From Plantago ovata (taxonomy: Eukaryota; Streptophyta; Magnoliopsida; Lamiales; Plantaginaceae): a stretch of 64,000 bases of DNA. The number at the start of each line of letters is the position of its first letter. Positions within the stretch are counted from its first letter, which is position 1. The notes under the pieces were generated by a model. It was not told where the DNA came from and ran no database searches. It was given only the letters and a program-made list of their open reading frames with translations. The position numbers and the translations under genes were made by a program. Location of the stretch: NCBI GenBank assembly GCA_028274465.1, contig CM051458.1:36432744-36496743 (forward strand), in the 5' to 3' direction. Positions 36,873 to 48,544 of the stretch are shown here, piece by piece.

Positions 36873-37825
36873 AGTTATTTCCGAACAATTTTTATGCTTT
36901 CTATTCGACCCTTTGTGGCACCTGCTCGAACTCGGCTGTAATATGTAATTGACAACTTCACCATTTTCATAGTCCTCGCTCTTCCAGCCCAATGGTTTTT
37001 ATTTCTCGCTCCATTGTTTCATACTTATGAATTTTACTAACTCGTTGTAGTTATGACGTATAACTGGGTTAGACTAGCAACTTTGCACGATACCAGGATC
37101 GAGGAAGTCTTGTCCTTGTCCTCGCTCTCCTTTTATGAACTTAAAAAATCTAAGTATTGGTGGCACTGCCCGAGACGTTCTCTTCACGTTGTCCTCGTAG
37201 GTCGTGACATTCCGCCAATTAGATAACCCATTCAAAAAATTCCAAAGTGTAGGAACCTTGTTTCTCTTCTAAGTTGTCGTCGCCTCTCATTACTCTCCTC
37301 GTATCCTTTACCTTAAAGGATTCTCGCGATGAATCGAGGAGTACACAAATCGAGGAGATTTGGATCATCAAGAATCGAGTTGCCTTTTCTTTGAGAAGGA
37401 TCGAGAAGAAAATGATTTAGAAGTAGATCGAGCATCTCTTTGGATCATCAAGAATCGAGTTGCCTTTTCTTTGAGAAGGATCCAGAAGGAAATGATTTAG
37501 AAGTAGATCGAGCATCTCTTTTCTCTATTTATGGTTGAACTTCAGGAAATATAAAGCTTCATCTTAACACTCTCTGTTAAAAGATATGCATTGTATTGAT
37601 TTGACGGAAATACAATTACAATGGTGGGCTTCAAGGCCATTGTTCTTACAACTATTTTCTTCCTTCTGAGGTTGCTCTACTTCCAAATCTCTACTTCTTA
37701 AAAACTTAAACCAAAAAAAAAGAGGGAGGTGCCTCTCACATGAACTTGTGAGGAACTTCTCCTGATCCAAAGATAGGGGGCCTTTCACAGGAGCACTTCA
37801 AAAGATTCAACTTGCCTTCCAAACT
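36873..37825. other. Tat spacer between aORF end and integrase end
   Basis: The two genes of the Tat element converge here. There is no coding signal. Repeated GATCGAG-type words lead into the 80-bp duplication at 37359-37518. Confidence 0.6.
37359..37518. repeat. 80-bp tandem duplication in the Tat 3' untranslated region
   Basis: TTTGGATCATCAAGAATCG starts at 37359 and 37439; the two units differ at only a couple of sites. It lies between the end of integrase and the aORF. Tandem arrays in this place are known for Tat/Ogre elements and have seeded satellites in legumes. Confidence 0.85.
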
Positions 37826-38206
37826 TTCTAGGCATAAAACCTCTGGAGATTGGAGGTATTCCATGGGTTCTTCAACACTCTTCCTTCCATGTCTTGGAGA
37901 CGGTAGCTTCCATTGGACCTTGCTTCAACAATCTTGTAGGGGCCTTCCCAGTTGGGTTGCATCTTCCCAACTTTGCCCAGGATGTCCGCTCTTCGGAGTA
38001 CTAGGTCTCCTACTTGGAAGTCTCTCTCCTTCACACTCTTGTTGTGGCCTCTCGCGATCAACGCTTGGTACCTCAGGATGTTGGCTTAAGCGGTGCTTGT
38101 CGCTTCATCTAGTGTCTCTAGATCGAACATCCTCGCGGTATGATTGTCCTCGGGTTGATACCCTTGGATCTTGAGAGTCTCCACGGCCACTTCTGCTGGT
38201 AATGAC
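37826..38206 (-). pseudogene. Tat integrase C-terminal part, left of the nested element
   Basis: Reads FQVGDLVLRRAD ... NWEGPYKIVEA ... PWNTSNLQRFYA, the chromatin-side C-terminal domain typical of Ty3/gypsy integrases. It is separated from the catalytic core by the insertion at 38207-45602; ATGAC (38202-38206) is the duplicated target. Confidence 0.85.
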
Positions 38207-40813
38207 TCTAACGGTATCGGTTTTTTAAAAACAAATAAATTTCTTGAAAAGAGAAAATCCGAAATAATTTTAAAAACAACGGTCGGCAATAAATGCCATA
38301 ACAATAATTGGCGCGCACAGCCCTAACAGAACCAAGTAAAAATCCAACGGTAACTTAGAAGTCAAAAAGAATAACGACTAGTGAAGAAAGTGAAAAGTTT
38401 CATCTTCTTATTTTGAAATAAATCCCCAAAGACATCCCAAACCCTTCTCTCAGTCGCTGGCATCCTACTCGCGTGCATCCTCGGTAGTATCTGGAAGGAA
38501 GGAATTTTTGAAAACAAAGAGAGCGTGAGATAAAGGATCTCAGTGAGGTTCTAAGTTAACAAACAGAAAGTAAACAGTTTTTGAAATCAAAATCCTTTGC
38601 AGCAGATAAAATAACAAACAGAACAGATAACGTAACAGAAAAACAGAACAGATAAGTCGAAGTCCGTTGGTGCAGCCCGCCTTGTTACTCCTACTCCCAG
38701 ATTTCCCTTATAGCTCCCTCCAGAGGGTATACAACTCCGGACAGAAACAGAAACCCCCGTGTACTTTGGGGAAACAAAACCTACGACCCTAATAGACCTC
38801 AGCGACTTCTGCCTCGCGCCTAAAAGGGATTAGACTAGGCACTAACCAAGCAAAACCGATAGTCCTCTACTATCCAAGCCTACCTAATTACGACCTAAAC
38901 GACCGGTCACACAGAAACAGACAGAACAGATACAGATACAGAACAAACCGATAATAATAATCAGATCTCGAAACATCGAGAAGTGTTACAGAAGAGTTAA
39001 TCCAGAACAGAGTAGCAACAACCAAAATAAGTAAATAGCCATACTTAGAACTTAGTTACTTTTACGCGGAAGCATACGGTATAACAGAATACATAGTAAT
39101 AGATACAGATTGTCACATAGCCTTCCCGTTTTTCGCAAATAGATAAGTTTTGGGGTGAACACTCACCTCAACTTGCAAGCAAAAATCTTCAACGAGCAGT
39201 GAGCTTAAGAGCTAACGAACGACGGAGAACCTAAATAGAAAGTAACTAGTTACACTCTAGAAGTCGCACGAATGAAAGAAAAAGGTCGGTAAAGGAGTGG
39301 GAGGGGTTTGAACTCGGGACCTCTAAGTTAGTCAAGTACTACCTAACCAACTAAGCTAGCAAGGCAGTCACTACAAAAGTACCAATGCAGAAACTAGTTG
39401 ACTTGAAACGTTTTCAGAAAACACTCTTTCAATCTCTGGAAATTACTAAAATACCCTCAGTGGTAAATTGCAAAAAGATCCTTTTTGAAAACAGAAAGTA
39501 CAAACAAGTCCAGCAGGTTCCCAAACATACATATCAGTCCCCACAGAATTAAAAGGTTTACAAAACAGTCCTCTGTCAGTCAACTATGGTCAAAGCCTAA
39601 TTGCAAAAAGGTCCTTTAGGTTTTCAGACTTCCCAAATCAGTCCACAAGGTTCATATTAATACCATTTCAGTCCAAAACAACCAACGAGTTCAAATCACA
39701 GTCCTAACTTAGTTCGAAAAAAAAAGTCAACAAACGAGGTCTGAGGTCAACCGGTCAACACAACAACAATCAAACAATCCTAAGTCCGAGTTCGAGTTCA
39801 CTGTTCGAATCAAAACAACAACGCCAGAATGTACAAGGGCAAAACGGTCCAGGGGTAAAAATGTCCAAACAAGAATACGAACTTTAAATCGAAAAGAAAC
39901 AGAAAGAGATCGAGATTACCTTCGAACGGAAAAGAGAGTGAATCGATCTGCGAATCAAATCAAAACCAAAGGATTAAAATCGAGATCCTAATCGAGATAA
40001 CTAGCGAAACAGAACCGCATAGTGACTTACCGGGACCGAACGGCGAGGTGACGAACACGGATAGAACCGGGACGGATCAAATCAGACGGAGCAGAACGGG
40101 ATCGGGCGGCGCGTGAATCGGCATGGGCGGATCGGAATAGAGGACGGCGCGACTCGGACGGAAGAATCGAAGCCGGCAGCGCGGACGGTTCAGATCAGAA
40201 CGGGACGGAGGCGACGGCGCTCTAGCGGAACTGAAACGAACGGCACGGCTGAACGGAGAACGGATCGGATTCGGCGCGTGACGGTACGGAACAGAGCCGA
40301 CAGTAGCTTCGCGAACTGATTCGGAGCAAAAAGGCCTCCGATTTGATGATGACAGGTCGTGGGTGATGATGGGGTTTCGGTTTTGATGGAGATGATGTTG
40401 ATGCCGCTACGTGATAAGGAGATGGTTGATGATGATAAAAACCTATGAAGATGATGTCCCGTGGAGATGCAGAGGAAAACGAAAATGAGAAGAGTGGTAG
40501 TGGCTGCGTTTTAGAGGCAGAAGAGAGGAAAATGATATTTGTTTGACTGGGTTTAAAGTTAGGGTTGGGTAATTTGATCAAGAAGGAAGAATGGGCTTTA
40601 AGAATTTGGGTCTAGAAGAGATGAATCAGATTTCTCTAGCCCACGTAGCCCAATTCGTAAATCAAAGTCCACTAACTAATTGAATGGGGTTTTATTTCGA
40701 TCTTTCTAACACAAAAATTAATTGAATATTTAAAAGTAATAAAATAAATTATTACCCAGATAATTAATAAATAAATTAAATTACATTACTTAAAAAAAAT
40801 ACGGGATGTTACA
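38207..40813 (-). repeat. 3' LTR of the gag-only element
   Basis: 2607 bp. On the minus strand it has an AT-rich U3, a CpG-rich block (about 40340-40030), donor-like GGTAAGT and GGTAATC, the tRNA-like module (39368-39304), a GGTGAGTGTTCACCCC site near 39172, and the end CCGATACCGTTA(G/C)A. Near-identical to the partner LTR. Confidence 0.9.
39304..39368 (-). repeat. tRNA-like module in LTR
   Basis: The minus strand has TAGCTTAGTTGG (A box, 39358-39347) and GAGTTCAAACCCC (B box) at tRNA spacing. Conserved at 44090-44146, 58232-58305 and 24560-24632. Confidence 0.65.
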
Positions 40814-41149
40814 CTCCACCACCCTTAAAAGAAGTTTCGCCCTCGAAACTTATCTAGCGTAAAATTAACGAACGGGGAATGGAAAATTGGAAGTCTTCAA
40901 CTTCAAACGCCGGACGAAACGAACAAATTCGCAATTCAAAGGTTAAAAGAAGTCGTAACTAACCTAAAGGAGTCAAAACTTGCCTCTTCAACCAAACCAT
41001 TCGAACCATAAATCCTCGATAAAAAGTCGATAGCTTAACCCTCAAGTGAATCTATCCTTTAGCCACACTTGCCGAGGGAGTCTCATGTCCGATCATACTA
41101 TAAGCTCTTGGCACCACTTCCTTGGCTCGTAAATGTCATGCCTCCAGAG

Positions 41150-42134
41150 TTTCCTTCTTCAGCCAGAGAGTTGCGTCTTGGACAAGCACTAATTTTATGC
41201 TTCTTGCTGCCACAAGCCAAACAACACCTTTTTCCTCTAGCAGTTCTCCTTCTCATGAGTTGCTCCTCCGCAGAAGTTGCGATTTCTCCTAGTTAACTCT
41301 CCAGTATTATCAACGAGTTGACGAGGTCGACTTTGCCGCTAATTTCGAGGATACTTGGATGGAAACAGGACGATCCTTGTTATCCTTGCTACTCATGTGA
41401 TCAAGACGTCTTTTTCCATATCGATGAGGTTCATAGCTCTCAAGCTCTCCTAAACCATTCTACACTTCAGCAGCTCTTTTCACAGCTTTCGTGTAGGTTG
41501 ACATCTCGATCCCGAACAAGCAGTATCGAATCTCTGATTTCAAACCCTTCACGAAAAGTCGTATCGTCTCCCTCTCGTCAATTTGAAGGTGTGGTACATA
41601 CTTCAACAGTCGTGTGAACTCGGCGACGGTCATTCCACCTTGCAGCAAATTGTGAAATTGGTCCCTTCTACCTTCTCGGACCAAACGAGGCACGAACTTG
41701 TCAGTGAACTCCCTCTCGAAATTCGCCCACGTGCGATCAACTTGGTCTTGTCTCCACTTTGCGTTTACGGTTCTCCACCAATTTCGCGGTTCTTTGCCAA
41801 ATTGAAAAGCTTCTAACTCAATCTTCCTTTCGTCAGGGTAGTGCAAGATCTAGAACAAATCCTCCATGCTCTCAAGCCAAAACTCGGCCTTACGAGCATT
41901 TGGTGCTCATCGGATCTCTCAGGTTGGAAACGAGCAAATCGTTTGACTGCTTGGTCGATCGCTAGTGGTAGTGACGGTGTGACCGGCTGAGCAGGAGGCG
42001 GCCTAGCGTTGCGTATGCTCTCACTGAAGTTGCCCAAAAGCTGCGATGATCTGCTCCACTTGGTTCGGAGTGTCAGAATTGTTGTTGTTGGCATTGCTGG
42101 TGATGTCGTTACCGCGAGTGTTGTTCCTTGGAGC
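41150..42134 (-). pseudogene. gag of the gag-only gypsy element, broken
   Basis: It opens MAPRNNTRGND near 42134 and contains the retrotransposon gag core (NWWRTVNAKWR ... WANFEREFTDKFVPR ... GMTVAEFTRLLKYVP ... FVKGLKSEIR), then a CCHC-like knuckle (CLACGSKKHKISACP near 41220-41170). Gag makes the particle shell and binds RNA. About five breaks. Confidence 0.75.
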
Positions 42135-42971
42135 CATCCTATCGCAATTAGTCTAAGATCGATAACGTAATTAACGTCCTCAAGCGTGGCGTAACGTGAA
42201 CCAAGGCACTAACTTAAGTCAATCTAACGTGAACGAGCAGGAGACACGTAAAAGTAAACAAGATTACTAAATGTCAAATTCTAACTAGGGGGGTCAAAAG
42301 GAAGATAGCAACTAATCACTAAGTAAATCCTCGAGTGTGTCTAACCTAGCATGCAAGGCAGACATAAATTGAGGAAGCAATGATAAAGCATAAGTAGCAA
42401 ATTCATATGTCGTAGAAAAGATTCATAAACGTTAAGCATGCAATAAAAGCGTTCTCTCATAAAGTGATCAGTTATTTGACCTCGGTTAACACGAATAACT
42501 CAAACAGTCGGCCGCCTGCCAGTGATTTATGTCGACTTTGGTTAAACAATAGATTACTGTATGACAGAACCAAGCAAGATCATGTATGAACTTCAACAAG
42601 GGAAATAAATGCATATATAAGTGTTTAAACCTTAAAACATGCATCAAATGACATTATAGTACATACTTTTAAACAAATACTCATGCATTTAGATGAAATA
42701 ATATAATCGGCTTAATGAAAATGAATGAAGTAGCAATAGTAAGCTGGTGAACTTAGTAGAAGTTAAACAGGATGAACAACAAGGCAATTTCGGAGGACAA
42801 AACAGTAGGACAGGTGACGTGCAAACGGAACAGCTCAGAGTTAGTGCGGAAGACTAAACGACATAAGAGATAGACAAATAACAACTCAACCTATAGCTAA
42901 CGACTCGGACCCTCACACACACCCCATAGGCCAGAAGATCCTATCCTAGCAAGCTTGAGTTTGAACTCAAG

Positions 42972-42983
42972 CTCTGATACCAA
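42972..42983 (-). other. Primer binding site, initiator Met tRNA type
   Basis: The minus strand reads TGGTATCAGAGC two bases after the LTR end CCGTTACA. This is the standard plant tRNA-iMet complement. Confidence 0.9.
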
Positions 42984-42985
42984 CT

Positions 42986-45602
42986 GTAACGGTATAGGTT
43001 TTTTAAAAACAAATAAATTTCTTGAAAAGAGAAAATCCGAAATAATTTTAAAAACAACGGTCGACAATAAATGCCATAACAATAATTGGCGCGCACAGCG
43101 CTAACAGAACCAAGTAAAAATCCAACGGTAACTTAGAAGTCTAAAAGAATAACGACTAGTGAAGAAAGTGAAAAGTTTCATCTTCTTATTTTGAAATAAA
43201 TCCCCAAAGACATCACAGACCCTTCTCTCAGTCGCTGGAATCCTACTCGCGTGCATCCTCGGTAGTATCTGGAAGGAAGGAATTTTTGAAAACAAAGAGA
43301 GCGTGAGATAAAGGATCTCAGTGAGGTTCTAAGTTAACAAACAAAAAGTAAACAATTTTTGAAATCAAAATCCTTTGCAGCAGATAAAATAACAAACAGA
43401 ACAGATAACGTAACAGAAAAACAGAACAGATAAGTCGAAGTCCGTTGGTGCAGCCCGCCTTGTTACTCCTACTCCCAGATTGCCCTTATAGCTCCCTCCA
43501 GAGGGTATACAACTCCGGACAGAAATAGAAACCCCCGTGTACTTTGGGGAAACAGAACCTACGACCCTAATAGACCTCATCGACTTCTGCCTCGCGCCTA
43601 AAACGGATTAGACTAGGCAATAACCAAGCAAACCCGATAGTCCTCAACTATCCAAGCCTACCTAATTACGACCTAATCGACCGGTCACACAGAAACAGAC
43701 AGAACAGATACAGATACAGAACAAACAGATAATAATAATCAGATCTCGAAACATCGAGAAGTGTTCTTGCAGAAGAGTTAATCCAGAACAGAGTAGCAAC
43801 AACCAAAATAAGTAAATAGCCTTACTTAGGACTTAGTTACTTTTACGCGGAAGCATACGGTATAACAGAATACATAGTAATAGATACAGATTGTCACATA
43901 GCCTTTCCGTTTTTCGCAAATAGATAAGTTTTGGGGTGAACACTCACCTCAGCTTGCAAGCAAAAATCTTCAACGAGCAGTGAGCTTAAGAGCTAACGAA
44001 CGACGTAGAACCTAAATAGAAAGTAACTAGTTACGCTCTAGAAGTCGAACGAATGAAAGAAAAAGGTCGGTAAAGGAGTGATAAAGGAGGGTTTCGAACT
44101 CGGGACCTCTAAGTTAGTCAAGTACTACCTAACCAACTAAGCTAGCAAGGCAGTCACTACAAAAGTACCAAAGCAGAAAGTAGTTGCTTGAAACGTTTTC
44201 AGAAAACACTCTTTCAATCTCTGGAAATTACTAAAATACCGTCAGTGGTAAATTGCAAAAAGATCCTTTTTGAAAACAGAAAGTACAAACAAGTCCAGCA
44301 GGTTCCCAAACATACATATCAGTCCCCACAGAATTAAAAGGTTTACAAACCAGTCCTCTGTCAGTCAACTATGGTCAAAGCCTAATTGCAAAAAGGTCCT
44401 TTAGGTTTTCAGACTTCCCAAATAAGTCCACAAGTTTCAGTCCAAAACAACCAACGAGTTCAAATCACAGTCCTAACTTAGTTCGAAAAAAAAGTCAACA
44501 AACGAGGTCTGAGCTCAACCGGTCAACACAACAACAATCAAACAATCCTAAGTCCGAGTTCGAGTTCACGGTTCGAATCAAAACAACGAGGCCAGAATGT
44601 ACACGGGCAAAACGGTCCAGGGGTAAAAATGTCAAAAAAAGAATACGAACTGTAAATCGAAAAGAAACTGAAAGAGATCGAGATTACCTTCGAACGGAAA
44701 AGAGAGTGAATCGATCTGCGAATCAAATCAAAACCAAAGGATTAAAATCGAGATCCTAATCGAGATAACTAGCGAAACAGAACCGCACAGTGACTTACCG
44801 GGACCGAACGGCGAGGTGACGAACACGGACAGAACCGGGACGGATCAAATCGGACGGAGCAGAACGGGATCGGACGGCGCGTGAATCGGCACGGGCGGAT
44901 CGGAATAGAGGACGGCTCGACTCGGACGGAAGAATCGAAGCCGGCGGCGCAGACGGTTCAGATCGGCATGGGACGGAGGCGGCGGCGCTCTAGCGGAACC
45001 GAAACGAACGGCGCGGCTGAACGGAGAACGGATCGGATTTGGCGGAGCTTGGACGACGCGTGACGGTACGGAACAGAGCCGGCAGCAGCTTCGCGAACTG
45101 ATTCGGAGCAAAAAGGCCTCCGATTTGATGATGACAGGTCGTGGGTGATGATGGGGTTTCAATTTTGATGGAGATGATGTTGATGCCGCTACGTGATAAG
45201 GAGATTATTGATGATGATAAAAACCGATGAAGATGATGTCCCGTGGAGATGCAGAGGAAAACGAAAATGAGAAGAGTGGTAGTGGCTGCGTTTTAGAGGC
45301 AGAAGAGAGGAAAATGATATTTGTTTGATTGGGTTTAAAGTTAGCGTTGGGTAATTGGATCAAGAAGGAAGAATGGGCTTTAAGAATTTTGGCCTAGAAG
45401 AGATGAATCAGATTTCTCTAGCCCACGTAGCCCAATTCGTAAATCAAAGTCCACTAACTAATCGAATGGGGTGTTAATTCGATCTTTCTAACACAAAAAT
45501 TAATTGAATACTTAAAAGTAATAAAATAAATTATTACCTAGATAATTAATAAAATAAAATAAATTAAATTACATTAATTAAAAAAATATACGGGATGTTA
45601 CA
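42986..45602 (-). repeat. 5' LTR of the gag-only element
   Basis: 2617 bp, TGTAACATCCCG...CCGTTACA on the minus strand. It carries the same CpG-rich block (45130-44790), donor-like sites (near 44797, 44688 and 43945) and tRNA-like module (44146-44090) as the other LTR. Confidence 0.9.
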
Positions 45603-46216
45603 ATGACCGCTTCAGAACCATAAACTAGAGAGAAGAGGGTTTCCCTTGTGGCAGTCTTCGAAGATGTGTGATATGCCCATACCACTCCATCAAGCTCGTC
45701 GACCCAATCCTTGTTGGTGGAGAATCTCTTTTGCAAGTTGTTGACGAGGATTTTGTTGACGACTTTTGTTTGCCCGTTGGATTGAGGATGTCCTACTGAG
45801 GTGTACCTCCTCTCAATCTTCATTTCCTTGCACCAATCATTAAACCTATGTCCGCAAAACTGAGAACCATTATCGGAGATGAGGACTCTGGGTAGGCCAA
45901 ATCGACACACGATGTTTCTCCATACAAAATTCATCACCCTTTGTTCGGTGATAGTGGATACTGCCTCAACTTCCGCCCATTTGCTAAAGTATTCTACCGC
46001 GACAATGATGATTTTTTTTTGCCTCGTGCCCCTTGGGAAAGTACCGACTATGTCGATACCCCAAATATCAAAAGGGCATGTGATCGAGATAGGTATAAGG
46101 GGCTTGGTCGGGACATTGATTAGATTGGCGTGCAATTGACACGCCTCGCACTTCTTCACAAATCGAGCAGCATCTTCGCGGACAGTTGGCCAGTAGTAGC
46201 CCTGGCGGATGACTTT
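45603..46216 (-). pseudogene. Tat integrase zinc and catalytic part, right of the nested element
   Basis: CEACQLHA belongs to the HHCC zinc domain; DIWGIDIVGTFP, LISDNGSQF and YTSVGHPQSNGQ mark the catalytic core. The reading is cut at 45602 by the inserted gag-only element; the C-terminal part is at 37826-38206. Confidence 0.85.
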
Positions 46217-47164
46217 TTATGCAAGGGTTCTCCCACCAGCATGGTCCCCGCAGCTTCCTTGGTGCATTTCTCCCAAAACTTTTTGCACCTCTTCCTCAGC
46301 GACGCATCTCAAGTAGACTCCCTCAAAGGATCGCTTATACAAATGATCTCCTTGTAAGATGTAGCAGCCAACTTTTCCTTTGATTCTTCGTGCTTCAGCT
46401 TTGTCACGAGGAAGGCTACCGTGCATGAGATAGGTAGCGATCCCCTGCATCCAACTTGGTTGAGTATCAATGGCCAAGACAGTTGGCTTTGATGACCATA
46501 GGGATGATGCATTAATTTTCATAAGTATCACATTCCGGGTATTAACTCCTCCGGAGGCTGAAGCGTATTTTGATAGAGCATCCGCTCTTTGATTGAGATC
46601 TGTCGAGAATTTTTCAATCTCACAACTTTCAAACTTTTGGATTTCTTCTGTGATGGCGCTCATGTACTCGTCTAGTGAATCCTTCTTTGTTTTGAACTTT
46701 TCCGAGATTTGCTTCTCGGCCAATTGAGAGTCAGTGATGAGGTGGACCTTCTTCACTTCAAGTGCTTTTGCCATACGTAGAGCTATGAGGATAGCCTCAT
46801 ACTCAGCTTCATTATTGGAGACCAGAAAGCTTAGAGTAACGGCGTACTCGAGCTCTGCTCCTCCTGGACTTTTGAAGTAGATTCCTATCCCGCCATTTTT
46901 TCCAGAGGAAGATCCATCAACATGAAGAATCCACACATCCCCGTGGTCGGTGAGCTCTTTAGGTTTCGAAGAGACGTTCTCCTTGACCTTGGGCTCCTCG
47001 GTTTTTTCTTTTAGGAATACTTCGTGTCTTTTCCTCTTCGATTGTGACATCTCTTTGAGTTCTTTCAGAGCATCTTCTAAAGCTTGCATTGTCTCGCTCT
47101 GCCGTGGTCGCTCCTCGACCATCATCATGACATTTTGGCTTTCTGGAGGGTTTTCCTCTGACAC
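46217..47164 (-). pseudogene. Tat second (plant-type) RNase H and linker
   Basis: WILHVDGSSSGKNGGIGIYF, NNEAEYEAILIALRMA and LITDSQL are the acidic-residue motifs of a second RNase H, a feature that separates Tat/Ogre elements from other plant gypsy lineages. A Lys/Glu-rich linker lies upstream. Confidence 0.85.
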
Positions 47165-47199
47165 TTCCTTAGAGGGATACTTTACCAGGAAGTCGGCAA

Positions 47200-48538
47200 T
47201 TACTTGGGATTTTTAACCAACGGGGCTTGGTAGTCAATGTCATACTCGCTCAACTCGATTGCCCACCTTGCTAGTCTTCCTGAGTTTTCTGGCTTTCCAA
47301 AGACTTGCTTGAGAGGCTGCTTCGTCAGGAACACAACCTTATGAGCTCCGAAGTAAGGCTCCAGTCTCCTTGCCGTGTAGACAAGAGCGAAGGATAGCCT
47401 CTCGATATCCATGTAATGTGTCTCGGCTCCAGCAAGTACTTTGCTCAAGTAGTAGATGGGCAAGTGGTCGTTTCCTTGGATTCTTACCAAGACCGAGCTA
47501 ATGGATTCCCTGTTGCTGCCAAGTATAAGTAAAGTACTTCTCCTTCCATGGGTTTTGATAAGAGTGGAGGGGAGAGTAGATACTCTTTGAATTTCTCGAA
47601 GGCTTCCTCGCACTCTTTTGTCCACTCGAAGTGGTTGCTCTTTCGCAAAACTTTGAAAAATGAAAGGTTCTTCTCGGCGGATCTTGAGATAAACCTGCTC
47701 AACGCGATGACTTCCCTACCAATTGTTGTACCTCATTGATGGTTTGGAGTTGAGGAAGATCGAGGATGGCCTTGATCTTTTCAGGGTTTGCTTCAATTCC
47801 TCTTTCCGTTACCATGTAACCGAGGAACTTCCCTCCTTTGACCCCAAAGGTACATTTGGCCGAATTGAGCTTCATGCCATACTTCCTCAAGATCGAGAAG
47901 CACTTTTTCAGATACCCTACGTGTTGCTCCTCGGTCTTACTCTTGACCAGCATGTCATCAACATATACCTCCATCGTTTTTCCCAATTCTTCCTTAAACA
48001 TTTTGTTGACCAACCTTTGGTAGGTCGCTCCGGCATTTTTGAGACCGAAGGGCACGTTGAAGCAGTAAACGTTTCCGTTCGTGAAGAAGGCGGTGTTTGG
48101 CACATCATCTTTGGCCATCTTGACTTGGTAGAACCCCTGGTATGCATCCATGAAACTCAAGAGGGAACACCCTGCTGTTGAGTCGACCAGTTGGTCGATC
48201 CGGGGTAGAGGGTAGGGATCCTTCGGGCAAAACTTGTTGAGTCGCGTAAAGTTGTTTCACGTTCTCCACTTGTCGGGTCCTTTCTCTACTAGGACTATGT
48301 TGCAAACCCAGTCGGAGTACCTTACTTCTTTGATGTGACCCGCCTTGAGCAATCATTGCACCTCTTCCTCGATGATGGCATTGTCTTCCGTGAAGTCTCT
48401 TCGCTTTTCTCGAATATGGGTGATTGACGGGTCGACGTTCAGACGGTGAACAACAACTCTTGGATCGATCCCCTTGAGATCCTCGGTACTCCACGTGAAT
48501 ATATCATTGTTATCTCTCAAACATTGAATGAGCTTCAT
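47200..48538 (-). pseudogene. Tat reverse transcriptase and first RNase H
   Basis: The N-terminal part includes HRLNVDPS and the KWR region. The palm has MSFMDAYQGFYQVKM, NVPFGLKNAGATYQRL and the catalytic YVDDMLVKS (near 47960). Thumb and connection (FLGYMVTERGIEANPEKI) lead to an RNase H part (IYYLSKVLAGAETHY, LEPYFGAHKVVFLT). The reading is broken in several places. Confidence 0.85.
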
Positions 48539-48544
48539 TCTTAC

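Larger units (their letters stand above)
38207..45602 (-). mobile_element. Gag-only Ty3/gypsy element (TR-GAG-like, Tekay/Del-type gag), broken
   Basis: Two 2.6-kb LTRs (38207-40813 and 42986-45602) with an exact ATGAC duplication outside (38202-38206, 45603-45607). On the minus strand a tRNA-iMet primer site (TGGTATCAGAGC, 42983-42972) follows the 5' LTR and a purine tract (AAGGGTGGTGGAG) precedes the 3' LTR. The internal 2.2 kb holds gag only; there is no pol, so movement would need enzymes from another element. The LTRs differ by about 2%, younger than the Tat host as nesting requires. gag has about five breaks. Confidence 0.88.

Noticed and set aside
40113-40319. Arg-rich ORFs in the CpG-rich LTR block (also at 44881)
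   Set aside because: Explained by CGG/GAC composition; the reading is not kept between the LTR copies.
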